Origin: Ferruginibacter sp.
GTDB lineage: Bacteria; Bacteroidota; Bacteroidia; Chitinophagales; Chitinophagaceae
Assembly (NCBI GenBank): GCA_025352695.1
Contig: JANXSK010000178.1
Span: forward strand, 18,542 to 82,541
Direction of reading: 5' to 3'
Length of the DNA: 64,000 bases
The notes beneath the pieces were generated by a model. That model ran no database searches, was not told the DNA's origin, and worked only from the letters and a program-made list of their open reading frames with translations. A program made the position numbers and the translations under genes. This document shows, in pieces, positions 9,728-18,615 of the stretch (position 1 is its first letter; the number at the start of each line of letters is the position of its first letter).

Positions 9728-11758
9728 TTACCAGATGTTGACTCTTAAACTATCAGCTCTGTACATTTTGTCACCTGCTTTTATGCCAAAGGCCTCATAA
9801 AATGCAGGGATGTTTACTAATGGTCCGTTTACTCTTTCTTTTGCAGGTGCATGCACATCTGTTAAAACTTGGCTGGATATGCGCTCTTTTCTTTCTTCAT
9901 ACATCCAGCTGTATGCATAGCCTAAAAAATATCGCTGCATGGGTGTAAGACCATTTATTTTTTCTTCTTTTTTAAATGCCGCAGTTTTTTTAAATGCATC
10001 TATACCTAATAGTAAACCACCGAGGTCAGCAATGTTTTCACCCTGTGTGGCATTTCCATTAATGTGTAATGTATCAACCGGCACCATCTCATTAAATTGC
10101 TCAATAATGCTTTTAGCTCTTTTATTAAACTGTGCTGCATCCTGTTTGTTCCACCAGTTTTTTAGGTTACCAGCTTCATCGTACTGGCGGCCCTGGTCAT
10201 CAAATCCATGTGTAATTTCATGACCGATAGTACTTGCGGCTGCATAGCCATAAACAAAAGCATTATCCAGGTCTGCATCTTTCATACCTGGCACCGAAAA
10301 CATACCTGCTGGTAAAACCATTTCATTATTACCTGGATTGTAATAGGCATTATAGGTTTGCGGTGTCATATCCCATTCAGTTCTGTCAACTGGTTTGGTT
10401 AATTTATTTATGTTATATTGATGCCACCATTTGTTTGCCCGCTGTATGTTTAACACATAGGGCCTTTTATCAATTTGTAAAGTGCTAAAGTCTTTCCACT
10501 TATCAGGATAGCCAACCTTTTTAGTAATGGCTGCCAATTTATGATATGCCTTTAATTTTGTACTGTCACTCATCCATGTTAAATGCGCAATGCGTTCTTT
10601 ATAAGCTGCACGAATGACTTCTACAAGGTTGCTGTATCTTTTTTTTGCAGTTTCATCAAAATATTCTTTTACAAAAAGTTGCCCCAGCGCCTCTCCAATG
10701 GCATTTTCTTCTGCATCTAATACTCTTTTCCAGCGTGGTCTTGGCGAGTCAGCACCACTCAGTGATTTGCTATAGTCAAAATAATTATTAAAAGTAACAA
10801 TGTCCATATAGCGTGCGCTGCCTAATATTAAATGAAATTGTAAATAGTTTTTCCAATCATCAATTGAAGTGGTAGTTAATTCTTTGTTGAGAGCAGTATA
10901 AAATTCTGGTTGACCAACAATTACAGAATCCAGTTTGTAAATTCCAATGTTTTTTATAAAATTATTCCAGTTAATTGCAGCAGTTAATTTGGAGAGGCCT
11001 GCAATATCCATTTTATTATAATTGGTATAAGGATCTCTGGTATCTTCCAATTTTCGGCTTGCTTTGGCAAGTTTTGTTTCCAGTAAAAAAACAGCGTCAG
11101 CATTTTTTTGAGCCAAAGCTTCCACGTTACCCAATTGCTTAAAGGTTTTTACAAGATATGTTTTGTAGGCATTTCTTACAGCCGTTGTACGAGGATCAGT
11201 TTTAAAGTAATAATCCCTGTTAGGCATGCCCAATCCGCCTTGGTCTAACCTAAAAGCCATTACTTCACTATTTTTATCATCCTGTGCTACGTAATCATTA
11301 AAAAAAAATTTGATGCCTTTTGTTTTAAGTTCGGCAGCAACTTCCAGTAGTTCAACAATATTTTTAGTAGCATTTATTTTATCTAAATCATTTTTTAAGG
11401 GAGCTAATCCGGCTTTATTGATGGCAATTGTATCCATTGCACTTTGCCAAAAGTCACCAATTTTTTGAGTGATGGAACCTTCAGTAGCTTTGGCTGCAAC
11501 TGCATCTTCATTGATTTTTTTTAAACGGGTGTAATTTTCTTCCATTACCAGGTTACCAATGCCCCATCCACTTTCGGATGCAGGGATGGGTGTTCGTTTT
11601 ATCCATCCACCATTGGCATATAAAAAGAAATCATCACCGGGTTTTATGGTACTATCTATATTACTTGATAAAATATCCACTTTTGAATTTTTTACCGACG
11701 GGGTATTACACGCATATAGAAGGATACAAATTGAAGCAAAAAAAAATGACTTTTTCAT
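9728..11758 (-). CDS. pepO: M13-family (neprilysin/PepO-like) zinc metallopeptidase lipoprotein
   Basis: 676 residues, full length for M13. The N-terminus MKKSFFFASICILLYACNTP has a lipobox with Cys17, predicting a lipoprotein facing the periplasm or cell surface. Catalytic motifs are intact: HEITH at 513-517 (two zinc His and the catalytic Glu), GENIADLGG with zinc Glu about 574 and Asp about 578, and the NAYYNPGNNEMVLPAG substrate-binding stretch ahead of them. It should cleave oligopeptides. The start is shared with the divergent trmH region, where about 127 bp hold both promoters. The PH/SHOCT gene follows 36 bp downstream. Confidence 0.92.
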   Translation of the reverse strand: MKKSFFFASICILLYACNTPSVKNSKVDILSSNIDSTIKPGDDFFLYANGGWIKRTPIPASESGWGIGNLVMEENYTRLKKINEDAVAAKATEGSITQKIGDFWQSAMDTIAINKAGLAPLKNDLDKINATKNIVELLEVAAELKTKGIKFFFNDYVAQDDKNSEVMAFRLDQGGLGMPNRDYYFKTDPRTTAVRNAYKTYLVKTFKQLGNVEALAQKNADAVFLLETKLAKASRKLEDTRDPYTNYNKMDIAGLSKLTAAINWNNFIKNIGIYKLDSVIVGQPEFYTALNKELTTTSIDDWKNYLQFHLILGSARYMDIVTFNNYFDYSKSLSGADSPRPRWKRVLDAEENAIGEALGQLFVKEYFDETAKKRYSNLVEVIRAAYKERIAHLTWMSDSTKLKAYHKLAAITKKVGYPDKWKDFSTLQIDKRPYVLNIQRANKWWHQYNINKLTKPVDRTEWDMTPQTYNAYYNPGNNEMVLPAGMFSVPGMKDADLDNAFVYGYAAASTIGHEITHGFDDQGRQYDEAGNLKNWWNKQDAAQFNKRAKSIIEQFNEMVPVDTLHINGNATQGENIADLGGLLLGIDAFKKTAAFKKEEKINGLTPMQRYFLGYAYSWMYEERKERISSQVLTDVHAPAKERVNGPLVNIPAFYEAFGIKAGDKMYRADSLRVNIW

Positions 11759-11834
11759 TCCATTAAATTTTAACGCTAAAAATAAAGAATGTTTGTTGAA
11801 TCAATTATTTATTTCATAAACGGAGTCTGCATTT

Positions 11835-11861
11835 TTGTTAGTAGCAATATGTATAATTTTG
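11835..11861 (+). promoter_or_regulatory. Candidate Bacteroidota promoter for trmH
   Basis: TTG at 11835-11837 and TAATTTTG at 11854-11861 match the -33/-7 pattern of the phylum with a 16-bp spacer (slightly short). The boxes lie 24 bp before ATG 11886. Confidence 0.4.
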
Positions 11862-11885
11862 AGGTTCATTTTATTTAAATAGATT

Positions 11886-12473
11886 ATGACACCAGAACGT
11901 TCTGATAGGCTTACTAAGGTATTAAATAAACGACAATCCGATTTAACAGTTTTACTGGAAAATGTGTATGATCCGCACAATATTGCTGCAGTTATGCGAA
12001 CCTGTGATGCAGTTGGTATCCAGGATATATACATCTTAAATAACAAAATACCGCCGCATAAAAAATGGAGCGAAAAAAGTTCATCAAGTGCTGCCAAGTG
12101 GCTTACCATTCACCAGTTTACCGATGCCCGGGAATGTTTTTTAGCCTTAAGAAAAAAATACAATAAAATTTATACTACCCATTTAAGTACAGATGCTGTT
12201 GGCTTATACGAATTAAATTTAACCCAATCTGTTGCATTGGTATTTGGTAATGAACACAGCGGGGTTAGTGAAGAAATTATAGAAATGGCTGATGGGAATT
12301 TTATTATCCCACAGGTGGGTATCATTAAATCATTAAATATATCTGTTGCTTGTGCCGTTTGTTTATATGAGGCATTTCGCCAAAAAAATAATGCAGGCCA
12401 TTTTGATGCAGTAAAACTTGAGGGCAAAGAATTAATAACTTTGCGAGAGGCGTGGGGCTTTATCGAAGAATAA
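11886..12473 (+). CDS. trmH: TrmH-type tRNA (guanosine-2'-O)-methyltransferase
   Basis: 195 residues, a SPOUT methyltransferase using SAM to 2'-O-methylate tRNA, most likely G18. All three SpoU motifs are present: motif 1 LENVYDPHNIAAVMRTCDAVG (N32, catalytic Arg38), motif 2 VALVFGNEHSGVSEE (117-130), and motif 3 IPQVGIIKSLNISVA (141-155), which forms the trefoil knot. The N-terminal helix DRLTKVLNKRQSDLTV is typical of TrmH proper rather than RlmB. It is divergent from pepO and apparently monocistronic. Exact target position is inferred from the family. Confidence 0.92.
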   Translation: MTPERSDRLTKVLNKRQSDLTVLLENVYDPHNIAAVMRTCDAVGIQDIYILNNKIPPHKKWSEKSSSSAAKWLTIHQFTDARECFLALRKKYNKIYTTHLSTDAVGLYELNLTQSVALVFGNEHSGVSEEIIEMADGNFIIPQVGIIKSLNISVACAVCLYEAFRQKNNAGHFDAVKLEGKELITLREAWGFIEE

Positions 12474-12841
12474 AAAATGGGGTAGTTAATTACAAAAATG
12501 TGTAGGTTAATTTTAATTTTAGATTTAGCATATTGCTATATTAATTTTATTTATTTAAAATAATTTTATGATTTTACTTTTTTGATCTACAATCAATAAT
12601 CTATATTCTTATCTTTTAAGTAACCTTCAGAAGCTGATGTTGCTTTTTTTAATTTTTAAATTTGTTAATAAAAATTAAATTTTTCTTCGTGAATTATTAA
12701 AAGTACACTTGTGAGGGAAAATAATTCTACACTTTTTTGTATACCTCAATTGCCATTTATTTTTATTTATGCACACTTATAATTTCTGGCAGGAATTTAG
12801 CCTTGACTTAATAAATTATTATATAATTAAAAATAAAAAAG
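12474..12841. other. AT-rich intergenic interval
   Basis: No gene, hairpin or clear promoter box stands out in these 368 bp. Confidence 0.5.
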
Positions 12842-13165
12842 ATGAAAAAAGTAATTATGTTTTTGCTAGTAGCTGGTACATGTACCACTGCAGCAGTAGC
12901 TCAGGATACGACTACACCCTCAACTCCAAAAATGGAAAAAAAGTTACAAATGCCAGATTGTGTAATGATGAAAGACGGCAAGTTATCGTTGATGAAAAGT
13001 GGTGTTGTAAGCCAATTGAATAAAGACTTGACTTTAACAAATGGTACTGTAATAAAAGTAGATGGTACAGTAAAATCTACGGATGGTAGTACCATAAAAC
13101 TGAAAGAAGGTGAAGCCATAGGGCTTGATGGAAAGCTAATTATGAAGAAAGATATTCCTATGTAA
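12842..13165 (+). CDS. Small secreted DUF6799-like protein
   Basis: 107 residues with signal peptide MKKVIMFLLVAGTCTTAAVAQ. The mature part repeats a short Gly-turn pattern: CVMMKDGKLSLMKSGVVSQL, LTLTNGTVIKVDGTVKSTDGSTIKLKEGEAIGLDGKLI. This is the DUF6799 style known from Bacteroidota exported proteins of unknown function. The gene is monocistronic and closes on a strong shared terminator facing the outer-membrane protein gene. Confidence 0.8.
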   Translation: MKKVIMFLLVAGTCTTAAVAQDTTTPSTPKMEKKLQMPDCVMMKDGKLSLMKSGVVSQLNKDLTLTNGTVIKVDGTVKSTDGSTIKLKEGEAIGLDGKLIMKKDIPM

Positions 13166-13180
13166 TCAGCTTTCAGGTTT

Positions 13181-13217
13181 ACTAAAAAAGCCACCTTCTT
13201 TAGGTGGCTTTTTTAGT
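13181..13217. terminator. Bidirectional intrinsic terminator
   Basis: A perfect 15-bp inverted repeat (ACTAAAAAAGCCACC at 13181-13195; mirror at 13203-13217) with a 7-nt loop. A-run and T-run flank the GC core, so it can stop transcripts from both converging genes. Confidence 0.92.
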
Positions 13218-13245
13218 AAATAAAATGAAATAAATTATTACATTA

Positions 13246-13833
13246 TTAATTATTTCTTTTGTTAAACAGTGTGTAAAAAATACTTATTTGGATGTTGCTA
13301 TTTTTGAAATCGGGATTAATACCATTCCTTGGTTTAAAATCGCCAATTGAAGAAAGGCCTGCTGTATAGCGGGCTCCAATACCCAAACCCATCTTAGTGT
13401 GATAGCCAAGACCAGCTGCAATTGAAAGGTCGGTAGATTTAGCAAGGCTGTCAATACTGGAACTCGTTTCACTTGCTTTAAAACCAATCTGCGGACCAGC
13501 TTCTACATAAAATCCACCAGTTGCTCTGTATTTTAACAACACCGGAATATTGATGTAGGCAATTTTAATATTTTCGCTATGTGATGCACTTTCAAATTTG
13601 GCACCCTGACTAGAAAATAAAACCTCTGGTTGAATAGCAAAATTATTTCCTATAAAAAAACTAATAAAGCCCCCGGCATGTAAACCAATCAAGGAACTTG
13701 TTTTTGCATTCTGCCAGCTTCCTGTGCCAGAAAAGTCACTAATGTTAACACCAGCTTTAACGCCAATTTCAAATTTTTGAGCAAATGCAGTGGTACTTCC
13801 AAAAAATACTAATGTGATGATAATTTTTTTCAT
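13246..13833 (-). CDS. Outer-membrane beta-barrel (porin-family) protein
   Basis: 195 residues with signal peptide MKKIIITLVFFGSTTAFAQ. The body is the 8-stranded outer-membrane beta-barrel family common in Bacteroidota (KFEIGVKAGVNISDF, FISFFIGNNFAIQPEVLFSSQGAKF, YINIPVLLKYRATGGFYVEAGPQIGF, LGIGARYTAGLSSI) and ends with an aromatic-rich strand (IQISIFYTLF). No specific substrate can be assigned. It sits alone, convergent with the DUF6799-like gene. Confidence 0.85.
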   Translation of the reverse strand: MKKIIITLVFFGSTTAFAQKFEIGVKAGVNISDFSGTGSWQNAKTSSLIGLHAGGFISFFIGNNFAIQPEVLFSSQGAKFESASHSENIKIAYINIPVLLKYRATGGFYVEAGPQIGFKASETSSSIDSLAKSTDLSIAAGLGYHTKMGLGIGARYTAGLSSIGDFKPRNGINPDFKNSNIQISIFYTLFNKRNN

Positions 13834-14018
13834 AAAGTTGTTTTTAATTAGAATCTAAAATAACTACTTATTGGTTAATTAGTAAAATAATAATTTACTT
13901 ATATCTAATAATCTTTGTTAATTTTTTATTTAAAATTTAGTTATATTTTTTATTTGGCGAATTGTTTTTTACGTGTTTACAGTAACAATTTAATGGCATT
14001 GTTGCGAAAAGATTTGCC

Positions 14019-14064
14019 GTACAAGTGGGCGACGCAAGGATGTTGCAAAGTGCATTTTGCATGG
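14019..14064 (-). repeat. Divergent copy (F) of the 55-bp dispersed element
   Basis: On the plus strand it begins GTACAAGTGGGCGACGCAAG and continues to TGCATTTTGCATGG. It matches the complement of copies at 18231, 37361 and 40525 at most positions. It lies 25 bp beyond the stop codon of the minus-strand MFS gene, in the same orientation. Confidence 0.45.
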
Positions 14065-14088
14065 AAAAAAAATATTTTTATTTGTTGT

Positions 14089-15237
14089 TTACTGAAACTT
14101 TATTTTGGTTGCCAATAAAGTAGTACTAAGTCCTAATAAACCGATAACCGTAAATGCCCATCGTAAACCTGCTGCCTGAGAAATAAAACCAATTAAAGGA
14201 GGCCCTAATAAAAATCCTAAAAAGCCAATTGTTGAAAGTGCTGCCAATGCTGCACCTGGCGACATAGCAGTAGATTTTCCAGCAAGCCCGTAGGTTATTG
14301 GCACTACAGATGATACACCAATACCCACTAACAAAAACCCTACTGTAGCAGGTATAATAAAGGGGAAAATAACTGCTGTAAACAATCCAGTAGCAACGAT
14401 GATACCGCTTATTTGTAACATATTTTTTACACCAAATTTTGTAACCAGCCAGTCGGCCACAAACCGGCCGCCTGCCATGGAGCTCATAAATGCGATGTAG
14501 CCAGAAGTTCTTAAGGAAGCAGGAACATTTAATACCTTTTCAAAATAAACACCACTCCAGTCGAACATAGTTCCTTCGCAAACCAGCGATCCGAAAACTA
14601 TGAGACCAAGTTTAAGAATATAGGTATCAGGTTTAGCAAAAAGGGGTTGTTTTGTATTGGCTTTATCCCGGGGCAACGTGTATTTATAAGCGGCTAAAAT
14701 TAGCAACACCGAAGCCGTACAAATAATAACAAAGTGTTGAAATGGAGTTAGTTTAAATGAAATCATTATGGTACTGGTTGCAGCGCCTGAAAAACCGGCC
14801 AGGCTCCATAGCCCATGAAAGGAAGCCATGATAGAACGGCCATAAATAGCCTCTACACCAATTGCCTGAGTGTTAATTGAAATGTTTAAAAGGTTGCCAG
14901 AAAAGCCAAACATAAATAATACAGCTGCCAGTTGAAAAGGAGTAGCTGTAAGACCAAGTAACAATAAAATGGCTGAATAAAATATGGCACCGGCAATCAT
15001 TATTTTTTTACTTCCATATCTGGCAACTAAAAAACCAGCCAGTGGCAGGCCTACCATTAAGCCTATTGGTAAAGCAAGTAATACACTTCCCAATCCGGCA
15101 TCACTCAGGTGCAATTGATTTTTAATATCCGGTATGCGACTAGCCCAGGATGCAAATACAAATCCTGCAATAAAAAAGAAAACACTTACCGCAATGCGGT
15201 AGGTTCTGTTAATGCTAACAGGCATAGTTAGGGCCAT
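14089..15237 (-). CDS. MFS transporter (YbjJ-like)
   Basis: 382 residues with about 12 hydrophobic segments and an MFS signature after helix 2 (GFLVARYGSKKIMIAG). The N-terminus (VFFFIAGFVFASWASRIPDIKNQLHLSDAGLGSVLLALPIG) is characteristic of the YbjJ-like subgroup of unknown substrate, sometimes linked to sugar or drug efflux. It starts 33 bp after the ispH stop on the same strand and is probably cotranscribed with it. A copy of the dispersed repeat follows its stop. Confidence 0.85.
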   Translation of the reverse strand: MALTMPVSINRTYRIAVSVFFFIAGFVFASWASRIPDIKNQLHLSDAGLGSVLLALPIGLMVGLPLAGFLVARYGSKKIMIAGAIFYSAILLLLGLTATPFQLAAVLFMFGFSGNLLNISINTQAIGVEAIYGRSIMASFHGLWSLAGFSGAATSTIMISFKLTPFQHFVIICTASVLLILAAYKYTLPRDKANTKQPLFAKPDTYILKLGLIVFGSLVCEGTMFDWSGVYFEKVLNVPASLRTSGYIAFMSSMAGGRFVADWLVTKFGVKNMLQISGIIVATGLFTAVIFPFIIPATVGFLLVGIGVSSVVPITYGLAGKSTAMSPGAALAALSTIGFLGFLLGPPLIGFISQAAGLRWAFTVIGLLGLSTTLLATKIKFQ

Positions 15238-15270
15238 AAAAAATATTTAGATCAACAAATAAAAAACTGA

Positions 15271-16497
15271 TTAAGAAAACTTTTTCAGGATGCTTTGCAT
15301 GTTGTGCGCTGAAGAAAAAAAGGAAACTAGTTTATTGATAACTCCTTCTACCATTGCATCCGGACAACTAGCACCCGATGTTAATAAAATTTTAACAGGT
15401 TCTTTATCCGGTAAAAAGCCGGTAGAAGTCCTATCTTGTTTTGTATGATAATTATAATGTATCACTTCGGTTGGAGAAATTATTTTTTCTTCTGAATTAA
15501 TGAAATAGGTGGGAAGTGTTGCTTCGCACAACTCAACCAGGTGAGTAGTATTGCTGCTGTTGTAGCCACCTACAACAATGGCTAAATCTGCAGTAGTTTG
15601 TAATAAGCCATACACTGCTGTTTGGTTATCATTGGTGGCATAGCACAATGTATCTCTGGTATCTGCAAAACGTTCTTCAATGGTTGTTTCTGTTAAGTTA
15701 TATTTATGCTGCATCACCTGTTTTAAATAGTCAGAAATAGCTTGTGTATCGCTTGCTAGCATGGTGGTTTGGTTGACAACACCAATACGCTGTAAATCTT
15801 CTTTCACATCAAAGCCTTCCGAAAATCTACCTGCGAATTCAGTATAAAATTGAGACCACTCTTTTTCTCCCGTAATGTATTTGCTTAACAAAATAGTTTC
15901 TGCCATATCATTTACCACAAGCGTAGGCGCATTGCTGGCAGCATGCGAAAAAGTAGCACGGGTTTCCTCGTGTGTTGGTTTTCCATGTACTATTACGCTG
16001 TACTTTTTTGTGGCAATTTGTTCACTGCGGTTCCATACCTTTTCTACAAAGGGGCAAGTTGTATTGTATTTAGCTGTGGCTATGCCAATAGTATTTAGTT
16101 TTTCTTCTATGGCCAGCGTAGTGCCAAAAGCCGGAATAATTACTACATCTTCTTTACTCAATGTTTCAAAAGGTACTATTTGGTTGCCATTTGTATCTTG
16201 CAAAAATTGTACACCTCTTTGTTGCAAGTCGGCATTTACCTGTGGATTATGAATCATTTCGCTGAGCAGAAAAATTCGTTTGCCCGGATTTTTATCTATA
16301 GTTCTAAATGCAATGTCAATCGCATTTTCTACGCCATAACAAAAACCAAAATGCCGGGCTAAATAAATTTGTAAAGGGCCAAAATCCAGCAGGGCAGGAG
16401 AGAAGTCTTTCTTCATTTTATCCTGCTGCTTGCGTTTATTTTTAATAGCCGCAATTAAAGGACTACGGTAAATGATGGGAACATTAAATTGTTTCAT
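15271..16497 (-). CDS. ispH: 4-hydroxy-3-methylbut-2-enyl diphosphate reductase
   Basis: 408 residues. Last step of the MEP isoprenoid pathway: reduces HMBPP to IPP and DMAPP with a [4Fe-4S] cluster. The three cluster cysteines are present: Cys53 in HFGFCYGVENA, Cys148 in TTCPFVEKVW, and Cys378 in SGASCPDAMVEGVI. HNP (His83), the GKPTHEE stretch and the NQTTMLASDT block are also intact. The N-terminal extension of about 45 residues and an insert before the last Cys are normal for the long Bacteroidota form. ATG 16497 gives that form. It heads a two-gene unit with the MFS transporter. Confidence 0.95.
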   Translation of the reverse strand: MKQFNVPIIYRSPLIAAIKNKRKQQDKMKKDFSPALLDFGPLQIYLARHFGFCYGVENAIDIAFRTIDKNPGKRIFLLSEMIHNPQVNADLQQRGVQFLQDTNGNQIVPFETLSKEDVVIIPAFGTTLAIEEKLNTIGIATAKYNTTCPFVEKVWNRSEQIATKKYSVIVHGKPTHEETRATFSHAASNAPTLVVNDMAETILLSKYITGEKEWSQFYTEFAGRFSEGFDVKEDLQRIGVVNQTTMLASDTQAISDYLKQVMQHKYNLTETTIEERFADTRDTLCYATNDNQTAVYGLLQTTADLAIVVGGYNSSNTTHLVELCEATLPTYFINSEEKIISPTEVIHYNYHTKQDRTSTGFLPDKEPVKILLTSGASCPDAMVEGVINKLVSFFSSAHNMQSILKKFS

Positions 16498-16682
16498 TAA
16501 TGCAAAGGTACATTGTTTAGGATTTTTATTTCTGATAGGAGTACTTTCTTTATGTATGATTTCTTTAAGGATGAAGCGCTGTAAATATTAGAGGCAGAAA
16601 GTGGTATAACAGATAGCTGGAAATAGATAATAAAATTCTTCAAATTATTACACTTAAACTCTTCTCTGATAAAACCAATTTA

Positions 16683-16763
16683 CCTACTTTTTTCTTTTTG
16701 AAGAAAGAGCCAAAAGTAGGATGAGGCAGAGAATGTATGGTGGTGTGGTAAAACCATCATTCT
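16683..16763. repeat. Double-hairpin palindromic element
   Basis: First hairpin: CCTACTTTT (16683-16691) against AAAAGTAGG (16712-16720), with a nested TTTCTT/AAGAAA pairing in the loop. Second hairpin: AGAATGTATGGT (16730-16741) against ACCATCATTCT (16753-16763), 11 bp with one bulged base. The pair occupies an otherwise empty 391-bp interval (16498-16888). No T-run follows, so it is not a simple terminator. It may be a decayed repeat or a structured 5' region for the GH13 gene. Confidence 0.5.
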
Positions 16764-16888
16764 GTCTTACATTTGAAGATTACAAAACTTCTTCCATTAA
16801 AAAATATTGTGTGCTTAAATAACCTTTATTTTATTACACGCTTGCTGAAACAATAAATTATTTTAATATAATAAAAGACAATCTTGCA

Positions 16889-18169
16889 ATGATCTTTAAA
16901 AAAGCCGACTGGATTAATAACACTGATTTATACGAAGTAAATGTTCGCCAATATACCAACGAAGGAACCTTTAATGCCTTTGTAAAAGAGTTGCCGAGGT
17001 TAAAAGAAATGGGCGTATCTACCTTATGGTTTATGCCCATTACACCCATTGCGCAAAAAAATAAAAAGGGTAGTTTGGGCAGTCCATATGCATGTAGTGA
17101 TTATACTGCCATCAATCCCGAGTTTGGAACGTTGGCAGATTTTAAAGCGTTGGTAAAGCTGGCGCATAGCATGGATTTTAAAGTGATTATTGATTGGGTG
17201 GCTAACCATACCGGCTGGGATCATATCTGGACCATAACATATCCTGCCTATTTCAAAAAAGACAATAATACAAATGATTTTAAAATTGCCAGTGGCATGG
17301 ATGATATTATTGAACTCGATTACAGCAACCCTGCTTTGCGAAAAGCAATGATTGGTGCTATGAATTATTGGGTAAAGGAATGTGATATTGATGGATTCCG
17401 CTGCGATCTTGCTTTTTGGGTAGCACTTGATTTTTGGTTAGAGGCTAGGACCGAACTGGAAAAAACTAAAACACTGTTTTGGCTGGCAGAAAGTGACCCT
17501 TTGGAGCATCCGGATTATTACCAGGCATTTGATGCCTGCTACACCTGGAGATGGATGCATAAAACTGAAGAATTTTACAAACAGCATCCCGATAAAAAAA
17601 TGCTGGATATGATAATACTGCAATACGATCAGACAGGTGGCCCGGATGCGATACCACTTTGGTTTACATCTAATCACGATGAAAATACCTGGAATGGTAC
17701 TGAATATGAAAAGTATGGTGATGCAGCGAAAGCCTTTGCTGTATTTAGTTTTACACGGAATGGGATGCCGCTGATTTACAGCGGTCAGGAATTACCCAAT
17801 TTAAAAAGACTACAATTTTTTGATAAGGATCCCATAGAATGGAATGGTAAATATGAGTTGCATGATTTTTATAAAACGCTTCTAAACCTACATAAAAATA
17901 ACCCTGCATTAAGCGCAGCAGATGTGGCAGTTACAACCTATAATCTTGCAACAAATACACCTGATAATGTGATGGCTTATCTGCGTAAAAACGCAGCACA
18001 GGAGGTATTAGTAATCCTAAATTTTAGTCAGCAAATTGTCCATTGCAGTATAATAGACGAACACCTGACAGGGAAATTTACAGAGGTTTTTGATAAAACT
18101 ACACATGATTTTACCACGCTAAAAGATATTGATTTACAGCCCTGGGAATACCTGGTGTACGAAAAATAA
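16889..18169 (+). CDS. Cytoplasmic GH13 alpha-amylase-family enzyme
   Basis: 426 residues, a (beta/alpha)8-barrel retaining alpha-glucan enzyme without a signal peptide, hence cytoplasmic. GH13 regions are all visible: VIIDWVANHT (region I, 99-108), DGFRCDLA (region II, nucleophile Asp173), LFWLAESD (region III, acid/base Glu201) and FTSNHDEN (region IV, Asp264). A short C-terminal beta domain ends in LQPWEYLVYEK. Likely action is on maltodextrin or a related oligosaccharide. The subfamily cannot be fixed from motifs. Monocistronic, with a dispersed repeat copy 61 bp after the stop. Confidence 0.9.
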   Translation: MIFKKADWINNTDLYEVNVRQYTNEGTFNAFVKELPRLKEMGVSTLWFMPITPIAQKNKKGSLGSPYACSDYTAINPEFGTLADFKALVKLAHSMDFKVIIDWVANHTGWDHIWTITYPAYFKKDNNTNDFKIASGMDDIIELDYSNPALRKAMIGAMNYWVKECDIDGFRCDLAFWVALDFWLEARTELEKTKTLFWLAESDPLEHPDYYQAFDACYTWRWMHKTEEFYKQHPDKKMLDMIILQYDQTGGPDAIPLWFTSNHDENTWNGTEYEKYGDAAKAFAVFSFTRNGMPLIYSGQELPNLKRLQFFDKDPIEWNGKYELHDFYKTLLNLHKNNPALSAADVAVTTYNLATNTPDNVMAYLRKNAAQEVLVILNFSQQIVHCSIIDEHLTGKFTEVFDKTTHDFTTLKDIDLQPWEYLVYEK

Positions 18170-18230
18170 TTTTGCAGATTGATAATTGAAATTCATTCTC
18201 AGTGTATTAAATATTTCAGGAAATAGATAA

Positions 18231-18285
18231 TTGTCCGGGCTAAAAAGCAATGTGGTAAATCGTTGCATCGCCCTCTTGTACTTTA
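18231..18285 (+). repeat. 55-bp dispersed element, copy A
   Basis: Starts TTGTCCGGGCTAAAAAGCAA and ends GCATCGCCCTCTTGTACTTT. Near-identical blocks occur at 37361-37415 (inverted), 40525-40577 and 55657-55710, with weaker ones at 14019 and 53636. Similarity to copy B appears to extend about 50 bp further (shared CAA-CAAG...ATTGCTA-ATTTT). It is located directly 3' of the GH13 gene in the same orientation. Confidence 0.7.
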
Positions 18286-18397
18286 TTTTTTCAATCAAGC
18301 TTTTATGGCCAAAATCTATTGCTACATTTTAATAGAGCGAACTTTAAATTTAATTTTTATATTTTATCAGTCAACGCTGCAGATAAAGTGTTAATAA

Positions 18398-18427
18398 TAA
18401 AAAAGCCATCAGTATAAACTGATGGCT
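18398..18427 (-). terminator. Minus-strand intrinsic terminator of the mini unit
   Basis: AGCCATCAGT (18404-18413) and ACTGATGGCT (18418-18427) form a perfect 10-bp stem with a 4-nt loop. The A-run at 18399-18404 becomes TTTTTT on the minus strand. Confidence 0.85.
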
Positions 18428-18469
18428 CCCGGCGGCGTAGGCCGGGCAGATTATTTGTTGAACATTCGG

Positions 18470-18517
18470 TTAACTCGCGGTTACCGAAGGTGTCCATGAT
18501 TGATCTGTAGATTGCAT
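18470..18517 (-). CDS. 15-residue peptide ORF with perfect Shine-Dalgarno
   Basis: MQSTDQSWTPSVTAS, stop TAA at 18470-18472. AAGGAGGT (18522-18529) sits five bases before the ATG, an ideal ribosome-binding site in a genome whose other genes show none. No hydrophobic signal and one Trp. The stop codon is inside a hairpin. It could be a leader, a micro-protein or a RiPP-like precursor. No processing enzyme gene is adjacent. I do not recognise the peptide. Confidence 0.45.
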   Translation of the reverse strand: MQSTDQSWTPSVTAS

Positions 18518-18615
18518 GAATACCTCCTTTTTATTTAATGAATTATAAAATTAATAAATTTTGCAATAAAAAAATAAATTGTTGAACATATTAATTTATT
18601 ATTCAAAAATCGCTA

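Larger units (their letters stand above)
18398..18530 (-). ncRNA. Small structured transcription unit with strong Shine-Dalgarno
   Basis: Read on the minus strand this holds AAAGGAGGT, the 15-codon frame, then three successive hairpins. Hairpin 1 (18465-18488) contains the ORF stop. Hairpin 2 (18428-18446) pairs CCCGGC with GCCGGG. Hairpin 3 (18404-18427) is a 10-bp perfect stem with a 4-nt loop followed by six T, an intrinsic terminator. The compact architecture suggests a short abundant RNA or a dual-function sRNA. No annotated gene on either strand explains the terminator. Confidence 0.5.
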
